Assembly: GCF_012113595.1 (NCBI RefSeq)
Contig: NZ_CP050831.1
Coordinates: forward strand, 4,278,001-4,342,000
Length of the DNA stretch: 64,000 nucleotides
Direction of reading: 5' to 3'
DNA from: Bacteroides faecium
GTDB taxonomy: Bacteria; Bacteroidota; Bacteroidia; Bacteroidales; Bacteroidaceae
In this document: positions 27,324 through 35,266 of the stretch, one piece after another
How the letters are laid out: each line of letters begins with the position of its first letter
Position numbering within the stretch: the stretch's first letter is position 1
Program-made: the position numbers and the translations under genes
Notes under the pieces: model-generated
The model's input: the letters and a program-made list of their open reading frames with translations, nothing else
What the model was told of the DNA's origin: nothing
Database searches by the model: none

Positions 27324-28271
27324 ATGAAGAACAGAAATGGATTTAGCCGATGTGGAGAGCGCTACATCGGTCATTTGCGAAAGGAAGGGCGCCATTCTAC
27401 GGCACACGTCTACAAGAATGCTCTTTTCTCTTTCAGCAAGTTTTGCGGAACGTCACATGTGGCGTTCGAGCAAGTGAACCGGGAGTGTTTACGATGCTAC
27501 GGTCAGCATCTTTATGAGAGTGGGTTGAAGCCCAATACGATTTCTACGTATATGCGTATGCTTCGTAGCATTTACAATCGGGGAGTGGAAGGGGGATATG
27601 CTCCTTATGTGCCTCGATTGTTTCATGATGTTTATACGGGGGTGGATGTCCGGCAGAAAAAAGCCTTGCCTGTTGCCGAATTGCATAAGCTTCTGTATGA
27701 CGATCCGAAGTCGGAACGTCTACGTCGTACACAATCTATCGCCGCTTTGATGTTTCAGTTTTGTGGAATGTCGTTCGCCGATTTGGCTCATTTGGAGAAA
27801 TCAGCTTTGGAAAATAATATGTTGCGATACAATCGCATCAAGACTAAGACTCCTATGAGCGTAGAAGTGCTGGACAGTGCCAAGGATATTATTATGCAGC
27901 TTCGCAACAGTCAGGATTCACAACCCGATTATCCCGATTATCTGTTTGATATTCTTCGTGGGGATAAGAGACGGAAGGATGAGCGGGCTTACCGGGAATA
28001 CCAGTCCGCTCTCCGGCGGTTCAATAATTGCCTGAAGGACTTGGCGAGAGCATTGCACTTGAAATCTCCGGTCACTTCCTACACGCTTCGCCATTCTTGG
28101 GCTACTACTGCCAAGTATCGGGGAGTTACAATTGAAATGATTAGTGAATCATTGGGACACAAATCTATAAAAACTACGCAAATTTACTTGAAAGGCTTCG
28201 GACTTAAAGAACGTACAGAGGTGAATAAAGGGAATTTATCTTACGTTAAAAACTGCTATGTAGGCAGATGA
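27324..28271 (+). CDS. Tyrosine recombinase (capsule-locus invertase-type integrase)
   Basis: It has 315 residues: an N-terminal SAM-like DNA-binding domain (IGHLRKEGRHSTAHVYKNAL) and a catalytic domain. Visible active-site residues are Arg256 and His257 in SYTLRHSW, His279 in SLGHKS and the nucleophile Tyr288 in TTQIYL. The first catalytic Arg is normally in the RGMSF motif of Bacteroides integrases; here the motif reads FCGMSF with Cys147. It lies directly before an invertible promoter segment and upxY, the usual place of the recombinase that switches a Bacteroides capsule locus. Whether it is active despite Cys147 is uncertain. Confidence 0.88.
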   Translation: MKNRNGFSRCGERYIGHLRKEGRHSTAHVYKNALFSFSKFCGTSHVAFEQVNRECLRCYGQHLYESGLKPNTISTYMRMLRSIYNRGVEGGYAPYVPRLFHDVYTGVDVRQKKALPVAELHKLLYDDPKSERLRRTQSIAALMFQFCGMSFADLAHLEKSALENNMLRYNRIKTKTPMSVEVLDSAKDIIMQLRNSQDSQPDYPDYLFDILRGDKRRKDERAYREYQSALRRFNNCLKDLARALHLKSPVTSYTLRHSWATTAKYRGVTIEMISESLGHKSIKTTQIYLKGFGLKERTEVNKGNLSYVKNCYVGR

Positions 28272-28311
28272 AAAATAGTAAAGCGCTGATAAACAGAAAT
28301 AAAACATGTGT

Positions 28312-28331
28312 GTTACTTCTTAGGTAACGGA
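28312..28331 (+). repeat. Left inverted repeat of the invertible capsule promoter
   Basis: A 20-bp sequence, GTTAC-TTCTTAG-GTAACGGA, repeated in inverse orientation at 28570-28589. It consists of two short recombinase arms around a 7-bp spacer, as expected for a tyrosine recombinase crossover site. Confidence 0.85.
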
Positions 28332-28569
28332 ATTAAATTTGACGCAAAGATAGACAAAAATATAGATAGTAAACAAATAATCCTGCACTTTTTTCGTTTT
28401 ATCTGAGACATAGGGCAAAAAAACTATCCGAACATGAAATAATAGATTTTTCATGCTCTAACTTTCTATTGCCTAAATTCAAGAACTTTCTCGCTGAATA
28501 TGAGGCAGTTTCCTTATTACGCCCTGTCTGTATGTATAATTTCCATTTTGATTGCTCGTGTGTGTATTA

Positions 28570-28589
28570 TCCGTTACCTAAGAAGTAAC
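28570..28589 (-). repeat. Right inverted repeat of the invertible capsule promoter
   Basis: Inverse copy of the 28312-28331 repeat. Together with the two following bases it forms the near-ideal crossover site CCGTTAC-CTAAGAA-GTAACGG. Confidence 0.85.
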
Positions 28590-28612
28590 GGATACATATG
28601 GGGTAAAAAAAT

Positions 28613-29191
28613 ATGATTTTAACAAAACCAAAATCAATTAGTGCTGGGCCTAGCAATGGGACAGGGGAAGGCGTAGCACACTCTAAACGCTGGTATGTAG
28701 CTATGGTTCGTATGCATCACGAAAAGAAAGTAGCCGAGCGTTTGGATAAGATGGGAATCGAACATTTCGTTCCCGTGCAACAGGAAGTTCATCAATGGAG
28801 CGACCGCCGTAAAGTGGTTGAGTCTGTCCTTCTTCCAATGATGGTATTTGTACACGTTGACCCGAAAGAACGCAAAGAGGTTCTGGGTTTTTCTACTGTT
28901 AGTCGCTATATGGTGATGCGAGGTGAGAGCACGCCGGCGGTGATTCCTGATGAGCAGATGGCTCGTTTCCGTTTTATGCTTGATTATTCCGAAGAAGCTA
29001 TTTGTATGAACAGCTCCCCTTTGGCGCGTGGTGAAAAAGTCCGTGTTGTCAAAGGACCTCTGACAGGACTTGTGGGTGAACTCGTCAATGTCGATGGTAA
29101 AAGCAAGATTGCCGTTCGTTTGAATATGCTGGGCTGCGCTTGCGTCAATATGCCTATCGGCTACGTCGAAGCTGTCAGTGAGAAAAACTAG
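28613..29191 (+). CDS. upxY: UpxY-family transcription antiterminator (NusG-like)
   Basis: It has 192 residues with a NusG N-terminal domain (RWYVAMVRMHHEKKVAERL, HFVPVQQEVHQWSDRRK, LLPMMVFVHV) and a KOW-like C-terminal part (VRVVKGPLTGLVGEL). UpxY proteins bind RNA polymerase at the 5' end of their own capsule operon and let it read through terminators over long distances. It is the first gene after the invertible promoter. No upxZ-like gene follows; the next gene is a wza homologue. Confidence 0.95.
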   Translation: MILTKPKSISAGPSNGTGEGVAHSKRWYVAMVRMHHEKKVAERLDKMGIEHFVPVQQEVHQWSDRRKVVESVLLPMMVFVHVDPKERKEVLGFSTVSRYMVMRGESTPAVIPDEQMARFRFMLDYSEEAICMNSSPLARGEKVRVVKGPLTGLVGELVNVDGKSKIAVRLNMLGCACVNMPIGYVEAVSEKN

Positions 29192-29218
29192 TCTCATTCC
29201 ATCTATCCACAATCTTAT

Positions 29219-29968
29219 ATGAATATGAAATCATCTTGTGCCTTTACGCTGATTTTCCTTTCTCTCTTATTTTCTGCTTGCCAGTCATATAAGAAAGTTC
29301 CTTATCTACAGGATGCGGAAGTTTTGAAGCAGGCAAATACGCAAGTTGCGCCTATGCAGGATGCCAAACTGATGCCGGGTGATGAAATCTCCATACTCGT
29401 TTCTACCTCAGACCCGGTCGTTTCACAGCCTTTCAATGCACAAGGAAATACATTCTTGCTGGATAATGAGGGAAACATCAATTATCCGGTGTTGGGAAAA
29501 TTATCCATGAGCGGATTGACAAGCCGTGAAGCGGAAAACTTGATAACGGAGAGACTCAAAGCCTATGTCAAGGAAAGACCGACCGTAGTAGTCCGTATGT
29601 CCGGCTTTAAAGTCTCGGTTTTAGGAGAAGTGGCATCCCCCGGTGTTTATCCGGTGGTGAACGAGCAGATAAATGTGCTCGAAGCGCTTGCCATGGCAGG
29701 AGACTTGACCATTTATGGCGTACGCGATAATGTAAAACTAATCCGCGAAGATCAAGACGGACGTAAACAGTTTGTCACACTCAACCTGAACGACGCGGAT
29801 TTATTATTATCTCCCTATTACCGGTTGCAACAGAACGACATCTTGTATGTCACTCCAAACAAAGTCAAGGCGCAAGGCGCAGGTATAGGACAAAGCACTA
29901 CATTGTGGATTTCAGGCTTTTCAGTTTTGGTATCTATTGCCAGTTTGCTGGTTAATATATTAAGGTGA
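29219..29968 (+). CDS. wza: Polysaccharide export lipoprotein (Wza-like), first copy
   Basis: Outer membrane export component for capsule. The lipobox is LLFSAC, followed by the family opening KKVPYLQD. The polysaccharide export domain (LMPGDEISILVSTSDP, FLLDNEGNINYPVLGKL) and a SLBB-type domain (VSVLGEVASPGVYPV, NVLEALAMAGDLTIYG) follow, with a hydrophobic C-terminal stretch ending VNILR. The locus carries a second, clearly related copy at 34479 next to wzc. This copy is separated from the rest of the capsule genes by an antisense island, so its use with the same Wzc is uncertain. Confidence 0.92.
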   Translation: MNMKSSCAFTLIFLSLLFSACQSYKKVPYLQDAEVLKQANTQVAPMQDAKLMPGDEISILVSTSDPVVSQPFNAQGNTFLLDNEGNINYPVLGKLSMSGLTSREAENLITERLKAYVKERPTVVVRMSGFKVSVLGEVASPGVYPVVNEQINVLEALAMAGDLTIYGVRDNVKLIREDQDGRKQFVTLNLNDADLLLSPYYRLQQNDILYVTPNKVKAQGAGIGQSTTLWISGFSVLVSIASLLVNILR

Positions 29969-29969
29969 T

Positions 29970-30028
29970 AAAGCATCGCTTTGCAATCGCTAAAGCTACG
30001 CTTTACCACCTCTAAAGCTAAGCTTTAG
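29970..30028. repeat. Three consecutive AAAGC/GCTTT hairpins
   Basis: Three related hairpins follow the first wza: AAAGC-ATC-GCTTT (29970-29982), TAAAGC-TAC-GCTTTA (29991-30005) and CTAAAGCT-A-AGCTTTAG (30012-30028). They lie between converging genes, so they may end transcription from either side. No long T-run follows them on either strand. Confidence 0.55.
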
Positions 30029-30088
30029 GATTCATAAAACGCCATGTTATTATACGAATACAAAAGATACACTTTTATCCCGTCTCCC

Positions 30089-31921
30089 TTAACACACACG
30101 CACATGCGTGCGCGTATATATACCCTTGCTGTCCGCATTACTGATCAATCCTTTTTTTATCAGGCGATTCAGCCATCCGAGAGCAGTGTTAGGTTTAATA
30201 TTCATCAACGCAGCCTGATCCAACAGTTGGGCACGGGTAAACTGGGTATCCAGAAGTGCGAAAAGTGCGTCCCGGTCGGCGTTGGCCCTGTGTTTGATTT
30301 CCGTGGAAGGAAGAAAAGACAAGATATGCGTAGTATGACGATAGAGAGGAGTTACAAGTCCCAGGACCGCTTCAAAGTCCTCGTTCGTGATGGTTACATC
30401 CCAACGGGTGATAATGCCGTCCTTGATATTATCGGCAGCAATCTCCTTGTCAGGAGTCAGCAGAGGACTGGAATAATTTTGAAACTGATAGGGATAATCA
30501 CATTCCAGTGCACGGAGCATGGCTACTTCTGCCATGATGCGGCACGCATTGACAGCCAGGCGGACAATGGAACTACTCATTTCATTATCGTTGGCAAGAC
30601 CCGAGCGGAAAAACAAATCGGAAAAGAGAGCGTTGAACTCCTGCTTTTGCTCATCGGTGAGTCGGAGCGTATGGAGTCCATGCTCCTTCAGCAGATCCAA
30701 TTTTTGTTTCCATTCCATTCCTATGCCTGTGAAGATAGCTTCCAGATCGGCTTCGCCGCTCTCAAATTGATCGACCCATGCCCATATGCCATGCATATAA
30801 TAAAACAATTGGCGCGAGAACAGTCCGTTCTCTGTAGAGGGAATCAGTGGTTTCACTTGTGCGGGCGTACCGGAAAGCAGGACGGAAAGATAGCTCTTTT
30901 TAACTTCCCGGTATTCCTGGTCGGTACGTCGGTTGTACGACAACCGGTCGTGGTCGAACGCTTTGCGGAGTGTATCGCTCCAGTGTCCGTATTCCGAACC
31001 GATGGCAGCCGAAATGGTATCCGCTTCAGTCTCGCAGATAAGTCCTGTGCCGTTGGCATCCATGATATTTTGCAGGATACCTGTTCCGGTGTTGTTTCCC
31101 GAGATGAGGAACATCTTGTTCTTGGGCATCTGAGGAACTTCTACCTTGGCACGGTCCTTGCCCATAACATCGTAAGCGGCTTTTTCTTTCTTGTACGCCT
31201 TTACTCCTTCTGCCACCTGCTGGCGGAGCTCGTCGTGGATAGGTTCGACAAGCAGACGGATAAGCGAAAGAATTCCCTTACCCGAAGCGGAAGGAGCTAC
31301 AATGAAACTTTGCAGGCAGGGCGATTGGTATTTGCCGGCATAAGGGCATCTTACGTATCGTTCCATGCTGGCGCCCATAGCAGTCAACGCTCCGAGCAAC
31401 ATGATATCCCGCTGCATAGGACTGGTGGCATAGCTCATGATAAGCAACAATATTTTCGGCCAGTCCGCATCGGGGAAAGTAGGCAATGGCTGGTTCGGTT
31501 CGCTGCCGTTCAGCAGTTCCTCGGATTCGTCCGGAGCGTCATCATCCACCTTATTATATACGCGTGCGTGTGTGAGATTCTTGGACGGTGTATTTTCTGT
31601 ATTTTTCGTATTTTCCCGGTTGTCTGCCATGTTCTCTTTGGAAAGATTCACCCCTGCCGTTTCGGCAAGATGGAATACCGTGCCCAGGTGCACTTCTCCA
31701 TGGCGGGTCGTAAGCGCATTAGAGAATACCCGTTCGGCATGTTCGCGTTGGTACTTGGCGGACACCCGGCACAAACGATGAAAAAACTCGCGTCCCGCTT
31801 CACCACAATCCGTTGCGATGGCGAACGCCAATTGTACATATTCGGCATACGTGGGCGCAATATCTGCTCCCGCAATTTCAACCGCCTCTGTGAGGCGGCG
31901 TAAAGACTCAAAATCTGTCAT
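30089..31921 (-). CDS. DUF3987 protein with P-loop, primase/helicase-like, of mobile-element type
   Basis: It has 610 residues. The N-terminal 90 (YVQLAFAIATDCGEAGREFFHRL, AERVFSNALTT) resemble a PriCT-2-like helical domain. DUF3987 then starts with a Walker A motif APSASGKG (Lys215). The gene is antisense to the capsule operon and pairs with a VirE N-terminal domain gene; in many Bacteroidales the two domains form one replication-initiation-type protein. Such pairs are common beside capsule loci, but their role there is unknown to me. Two alternating purine-pyrimidine tracts lie inside the gene, near each end. Confidence 0.8.
   Translation of the reverse strand: MTDFESLRRLTEAVEIAGADIAPTYAEYVQLAFAIATDCGEAGREFFHRLCRVSAKYQREHAERVFSNALTTRHGEVHLGTVFHLAETAGVNLSKENMADNRENTKNTENTPSKNLTHARVYNKVDDDAPDESEELLNGSEPNQPLPTFPDADWPKILLLIMSYATSPMQRDIMLLGALTAMGASMERYVRCPYAGKYQSPCLQSFIVAPSASGKGILSLIRLLVEPIHDELRQQVAEGVKAYKKEKAAYDVMGKDRAKVEVPQMPKNKMFLISGNNTGTGILQNIMDANGTGLICETEADTISAAIGSEYGHWSDTLRKAFDHDRLSYNRRTDQEYREVKKSYLSVLLSGTPAQVKPLIPSTENGLFSRQLFYYMHGIWAWVDQFESGEADLEAIFTGIGMEWKQKLDLLKEHGLHTLRLTDEQKQEFNALFSDLFFRSGLANDNEMSSSIVRLAVNACRIMAEVAMLRALECDYPYQFQNYSSPLLTPDKEIAADNIKDGIITRWDVTITNEDFEAVLGLVTPLYRHTTHILSFLPSTEIKHRANADRDALFALLDTQFTRAQLLDQAALMNIKPNTALGWLNRLIKKGLISNADSKGIYTRTHVRVC
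30092..30123. repeat. Alternating purine-pyrimidine tract, inverse of 31555-31574
   Basis: 32 nt of strict purine-pyrimidine alternation, including GCGTGCGCGTATATATAC, at the 3' end of the DUF3987 gene. Its complement contains both halves of the 20-nt tract at 31555-31574 (TATATACGCG and TGCGTGTGTG) with 8 nt inserted between them. Such tracts can adopt Z-form DNA. Confidence 0.6.
31555..31574. repeat. Second alternating purine-pyrimidine tract in the DUF3987 gene
   Basis: TATATACGCGTGCGTGTGTG alternates strictly and is an inverse relative of the tract at the other end of the same gene, 1.4 kb away. It encodes part of LTHARVYNK. Confidence 0.6.
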
Positions 31922-31950
31922 AATTTTAATTGATAATATTTAATTGATAA

Positions 31951-32583
31951 TTATTCATTCGTGGTTCTAAATAATGCTCCCGGGTCATGGCTAAGGAAAC
32001 AGGATCTCACAATGTCCTTACCGGAAAGATCTACGCCTTTGGGCTTTTCTCCGAAAGGAACAGTTTTTCCTGTACCATGTAATAACACTAAGTACGCCAT
32101 TGCCCATTTCATGTTTTCCCTAATGCAGTCTGCTTCATCGGCTATGTTTGAGTGATACCAGGGGACGAATGCTTTTACGCCCCTTCCGCTGGGACTGATA
32201 AACGTGAGTACAGGGCGGAGAAGACGGTCATTGAACAATGTACTGCGCATCTCCACTGCTTCCTGATAGGAGTCGAGATTGTCTATATCTACCACTACCA
32301 GATGTGAAGGAGCTACTAAACACTTGCTGCTGCGGCGAGTGAACGTGCCGCAAGGAGTCACATAGGGTAGCAGTGATGCTTTTGCCGCCCGTATATCTCC
32401 GTCATTGCGTACCTGTTCGGTCAGAATCCTGAGATTCTCGTTGCAGGTAATCATTTCGTAAACTTGCTCTATCGAGACTTCGCAGAAAGGAGTGAGCGTT
32501 GCAGGAGTAACAATCCGTCCTTGCTCATCCTTGATGGGAGCGATAGGCGGCATGAAATAAGACATTCTAAAATCGTTTGTCAT
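31951..32583 (-). CDS. VirE N-terminal domain protein
   Basis: It has 210 residues. The ATG at 32583 (MTNDFRMSYFMPPIAP) is preferred over a TTG 13 codons upstream, which overlaps a palindrome. Residues around 85-160 (LVVVDIDNL, LRPVLTFISPSGRGVKAFVPW, YLVLLHGTGKTV) fit the VirE_N/primase-polymerase-like fold, with the conserved DID acidic pair. The C-terminus DLSGKDIVRSCFLSHDP is typical of the family. It is immediately upstream of the DUF3987 gene and probably cotranscribed. Confidence 0.8.
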   Translation of the reverse strand: MTNDFRMSYFMPPIAPIKDEQGRIVTPATLTPFCEVSIEQVYEMITCNENLRILTEQVRNDGDIRAAKASLLPYVTPCGTFTRRSSKCLVAPSHLVVVDIDNLDSYQEAVEMRSTLFNDRLLRPVLTFISPSGRGVKAFVPWYHSNIADEADCIRENMKWAMAYLVLLHGTGKTVPFGEKPKGVDLSGKDIVRSCFLSHDPGALFRTTNE

Positions 32584-32610
32584 AACATATCTAATTTTTT
32601 GATTATCGCC

Positions 32611-32622
32611 TTGAATATTCAA
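32611..32622. promoter_or_regulatory. Palindrome TTGAATATTCAA upstream of the VirE-domain gene
   Basis: A perfect 12-bp palindrome 28 bp upstream of the VirE-domain start, in the divergent intergenic region. It is an operator candidate. Confidence 0.4.
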
Positions 32623-32658
32623 AACGCGGGGCGAATTTCGGAAAAGCAGGAAATTAGT

Positions 32659-32678
32659 CTTACTGACATGTCAGCAAG
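32659..32678. promoter_or_regulatory. 20-bp near-palindrome with CTGACATGTCAG core
   Basis: CTTACTGACATGTCAGCAAG matches its own complement at 18 of 20 positions, including a perfect 12-bp core. It lies between the VirE-domain gene and the divergent frameshifted small gene and could be the binding site of a dimeric regulator. Confidence 0.45.
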
Positions 32679-32735
32679 ATTGTGAATGAAAATAACATAT
32701 AACATAGACTTTTAACAATTTACAAAAGTAGAAAC

Positions 32736-33028
32736 ATGAGAAAAGTAGAGTATCATTATGCCCTCGGGCTTTTTATTGATGAGCAGCGTATGCGTGCAAA
32801 CCTGGCGATTGGAACTATGTGTAAAGAGGTACATATAGGAACAGGCATTTATTACGAGATAAAAGGGGCTCTGATAAACGGATAAGTTATTATATCAAAA
32901 TGCTTGATTATTATTATGATAACCTTAATAAAGAAGAATTTCATAAGAAAGTTCAAGAGTTCGAAGCGCTTTATATCAAGTATAGGGAGAAACATGATAT
33001 AAAAGAAATAGATGCGGCAAAAGTATAA
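32736..33028 (+). pseudogene. Small gene, possible HTH-type regulator, frameshifted
   Basis: The ATG at 32736 opens MRKVEYHYALGLFIDEQRM and stops after 49 codons. A second frame continues from the AAAAGGGG run near 32870 as RGSDKRISYYIKMLDYYYDNL and ends at 33028. One extra base in the run would join the two into about 97 residues. The segment IGTMCKEVHIGTGIYYEIK looks like a helix-turn-helix, but no family is certain. It is either a real frameshift, a phase-variable run or a sequencing error. Confidence 0.55.
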
Positions 33029-33036
33029 ATAGTAAT

Positions 33037-34443
33037 ATGCAGGAAGTCCAACGTTTTAATAAAGTCCTAAAATCTCTTGTCCTTTTAGGGGACATCATCA
33101 TACTGAACTTGCTGTTGTGGATATTTGATTCTCTTTTGGGGCACAGGTCTCTCTTTGAGTATTCCATGCCTCTTTTCCAGAGCATGGCACTGATGAGTTT
33201 GTGTTATCTGATTTGTAATATCCGGTCGGGGGTGATCCTTCATCGTCCGGTGGTTCGTCCGGAACAGATTATGCTCAGGGTGGTACGGAACATGATTCCT
33301 TTTGTATTGATGGTATTGGGACTCTCGTATATTTTCCATTTCGAATGTATTAGTTTGCATCGGCTGGGAGCATTTTATGTAGTTCTTATTATAGTTGTCA
33401 TCATCTATCGGCTGACGTTCCGTTATATTCTGGAACTTTACCGTAAGAGTGGTGAAAATGTCCGTAAGGTAGTGTTGGTAGGTAGTCATGAGAATATGCA
33501 GGAACTTTATCATTGCATGACGGACGATCCGACGTCCGGTTACCGGGTAGAGGGATATTTTGAAGATGCTCCATCCAGCCGTTATCCTGATAATGTCCTT
33601 TATTTAGGAAAGCCAAAGGAAGCGCTTGAGTATCTGACATGTAATGTAGGAAAAGTAGACCAACTTTATTGCAGTCTTCCTTCAGCGCGTAGTGAGGAAA
33701 TCATACCTTTGATTAATTATTGCGAGAATCATCTGGTTCGTTTCTTTAGTGTTCCCACTGTTCGGAACTATCTGAAACGCAGAATGTATTTTGAGATGTT
33801 GGGAAATGTTCCGGTTCTTACTATCCGTCGTGAGCCGCTTGAACTTTTGGAAAATCGTATCGTGAAACGTGGCTTTGACATTGTTTGCTCTCTATTGTTC
33901 CTCTGTACTTTTTTTCCGATTATATATATCATTGTAGGTTTGGCCATAAAGATCAGTTCTCCGGGACCTGTATTTTTCAAACAGAAACGAAGCGGTGAAG
34001 ATGGCCGTGAATTCTGGTGCTATAAGTTCCGTTCGATGCGGGTGAACGCTCAAAGTGATACGCTTCAGGCTACGGAATGCGATCCTCGTAAAACACGTAT
34101 TGGTGATCTGATTCGTAAAACGAATATTGACGAGCTTCCTCAATTTATAAATGTATTGAAAGGCGATATGTCTATCGTAGGTCCCCGCCCGCATATGTTG
34201 AAGCATACGGAAGAATATTCCCATTTGATAAACAAGTATATGGTACGTCATTTCGTTAAACCGGGTATCACGGGTTGGGCACAAGTGACGGGCTATCGTG
34301 GCGAAACGAAAGAACTTTGGCAGATGGAAGGTCGTGTGCAGCGTGACATCTGGTATATTGAGCATTGGACATTTCTTTTGGATTTATATATCATGTATAA
34401 AACTGTGTACAACGTGCTTCGTGGTGATAAAGAGGCTTATTAA
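33037..34443 (+). CDS. Undecaprenyl-phosphate sugar-1-phosphate transferase (initiating transferase, WcaJ-like)
   Basis: It starts each capsule repeat unit by moving a sugar phosphate onto undecaprenyl phosphate at the inner membrane. It has 468 residues: about four N-terminal membrane segments, a CoA-binding-like domain (VVLVGSHENMQELYHC), another membrane segment (IVCSLLFLCTFFPIIYIIVG) and the catalytic domain with SPGPVFFKQKR, FRSMRVNA, IDELPQFINVLKGDMSIVGPRP and VKPGITGWAQV. It opens the main capsule block, 36 nt before the second wza. Confidence 0.95.
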   Translation: MQEVQRFNKVLKSLVLLGDIIILNLLLWIFDSLLGHRSLFEYSMPLFQSMALMSLCYLICNIRSGVILHRPVVRPEQIMLRVVRNMIPFVLMVLGLSYIFHFECISLHRLGAFYVVLIIVVIIYRLTFRYILELYRKSGENVRKVVLVGSHENMQELYHCMTDDPTSGYRVEGYFEDAPSSRYPDNVLYLGKPKEALEYLTCNVGKVDQLYCSLPSARSEEIIPLINYCENHLVRFFSVPTVRNYLKRRMYFEMLGNVPVLTIRREPLELLENRIVKRGFDIVCSLLFLCTFFPIIYIIVGLAIKISSPGPVFFKQKRSGEDGREFWCYKFRSMRVNAQSDTLQATECDPRKTRIGDLIRKTNIDELPQFINVLKGDMSIVGPRPHMLKHTEEYSHLINKYMVRHFVKPGITGWAQVTGYRGETKELWQMEGRVQRDIWYIEHWTFLLDLYIMYKTVYNVLRGDKEAY

Positions 34444-34478
34444 AAATGAAAGGTTGAAATTTGAAAATAGAAGTGATT

Positions 34479-35243
34479 ATGAGAAGATTGACAGGATTGA
34501 CTCTTTGTTTGTTACTGACTTTTTTGTTTGTTTCATGTAGATCGTCTAGACAAGTGCCTTATTTGCAGGATACGAATTTGGTGAATCATATGGAACAAAA
34601 GGTCCGACAGATAGGAGTGAAGGTTGTTCCCAAGGATTTATTGTCAATTGTTGTATCATGTTCCACTCCGGAGTTGGCGGCGCCTTTTAATTTAGTGAAT
34701 CCAAACGCTGATTCTGCTCCACAGCAATACTTGGTAGATAATCAAGGGAATATCAATTTCCCAATGTTAGGAGAAATTCATGTAGGCGGACTTACGAAAA
34801 CAGAAATAGAGAATCAGATTATTGACCGGCTAAAGGTTTATTTGAAAGAAGTTCCGCTTGTCACTGTGCGTATCGTTAATTATCGCATATCAGTATTAGG
34901 GGAAGTAAATGGACCGGGGAGTTTTATAGTTTCCAATGAAAAAATAAATTTGTTGGAAGCATTGGCCATGGCGGGTGACCTGACGCTTTATGGCAGACGG
35001 GATAACGTGCGACTGATTCGGACGGGTCAAGATAACAAACAGGAGATTATAACTTTTGACCTGAACAAGGCTGAAACGGTATTCTCCCCTTATTATCAGT
35101 TGCAACAGAATGACATTATTTATGTGACTCCCAACAAGGCTAAGGCTAAGAACTCGGACATTGGGACCACTACCGGACTCTGGTTTTCCGGTGTTTCTAT
35201 TTTGCTCTCGATTACTAACCTGCTGATAAGTATATTAAGATAA
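34479..35243 (+). CDS. wza: Polysaccharide export lipoprotein (Wza-like), second copy
   Basis: Outer membrane export pore component. The ATG at 34479 (MRRLTGLTLCLLLTFLFVSC) is preferred over an upstream TTG. After the lipobox comes SSRQVPYLQD, then the export domain (QYLVDNQGNINFPMLGEI) and a SLBB-like part (ISVLGEVNGPGSFIV, NLLEALAMAGDLTLYG). It ends LLISILR. It is a paralogue of the protein encoded at 29219 and is paired with wzc 23 nt downstream, so it is the more likely export partner of this capsule. Confidence 0.95.
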   Translation: MRRLTGLTLCLLLTFLFVSCRSSRQVPYLQDTNLVNHMEQKVRQIGVKVVPKDLLSIVVSCSTPELAAPFNLVNPNADSAPQQYLVDNQGNINFPMLGEIHVGGLTKTEIENQIIDRLKVYLKEVPLVTVRIVNYRISVLGEVNGPGSFIVSNEKINLLEALAMAGDLTLYGRRDNVRLIRTGQDNKQEIITFDLNKAETVFSPYYQLQQNDIIYVTPNKAKAKNSDIGTTTGLWFSGVSILLSITNLLISILR

Positions 35244-35266
35244 ATCAATAAAATAAGCGACCAATA

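Larger units (their letters stand above)
28312..28589. promoter_or_regulatory. Invertible promoter segment of the capsule locus
   Basis: The 278-bp segment is bounded by perfect 20-bp inverted repeats and lies between the recombinase and upxY. Its best promoter is on the minus strand: TTTG (28377-28374), a 21-nt spacer, then TATCTTTGC (28352-28344), reading leftward out of the segment. Inversion would place it about 60 nt before upxY, reading into it. The assembled orientation is therefore probably OFF. A plus-strand TAAATTTG (28334-28341) has no -33 partner. Confidence 0.8.

Noticed and set aside
30044..31903. A 619-codon plus-strand ORF opposite the DUF3987 gene
   Set aside because: Its translation shows no domain pattern and is rich in Cys, His and Phe, while the minus strand has a Walker A motif and family features. 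It is a shadow frame.
33085..34365. Minus-strand ORFs of 70-157 codons within the initiating transferase gene
   Set aside because: Low-complexity His/Asn/Thr-rich translations opposite a well-defined transferase.
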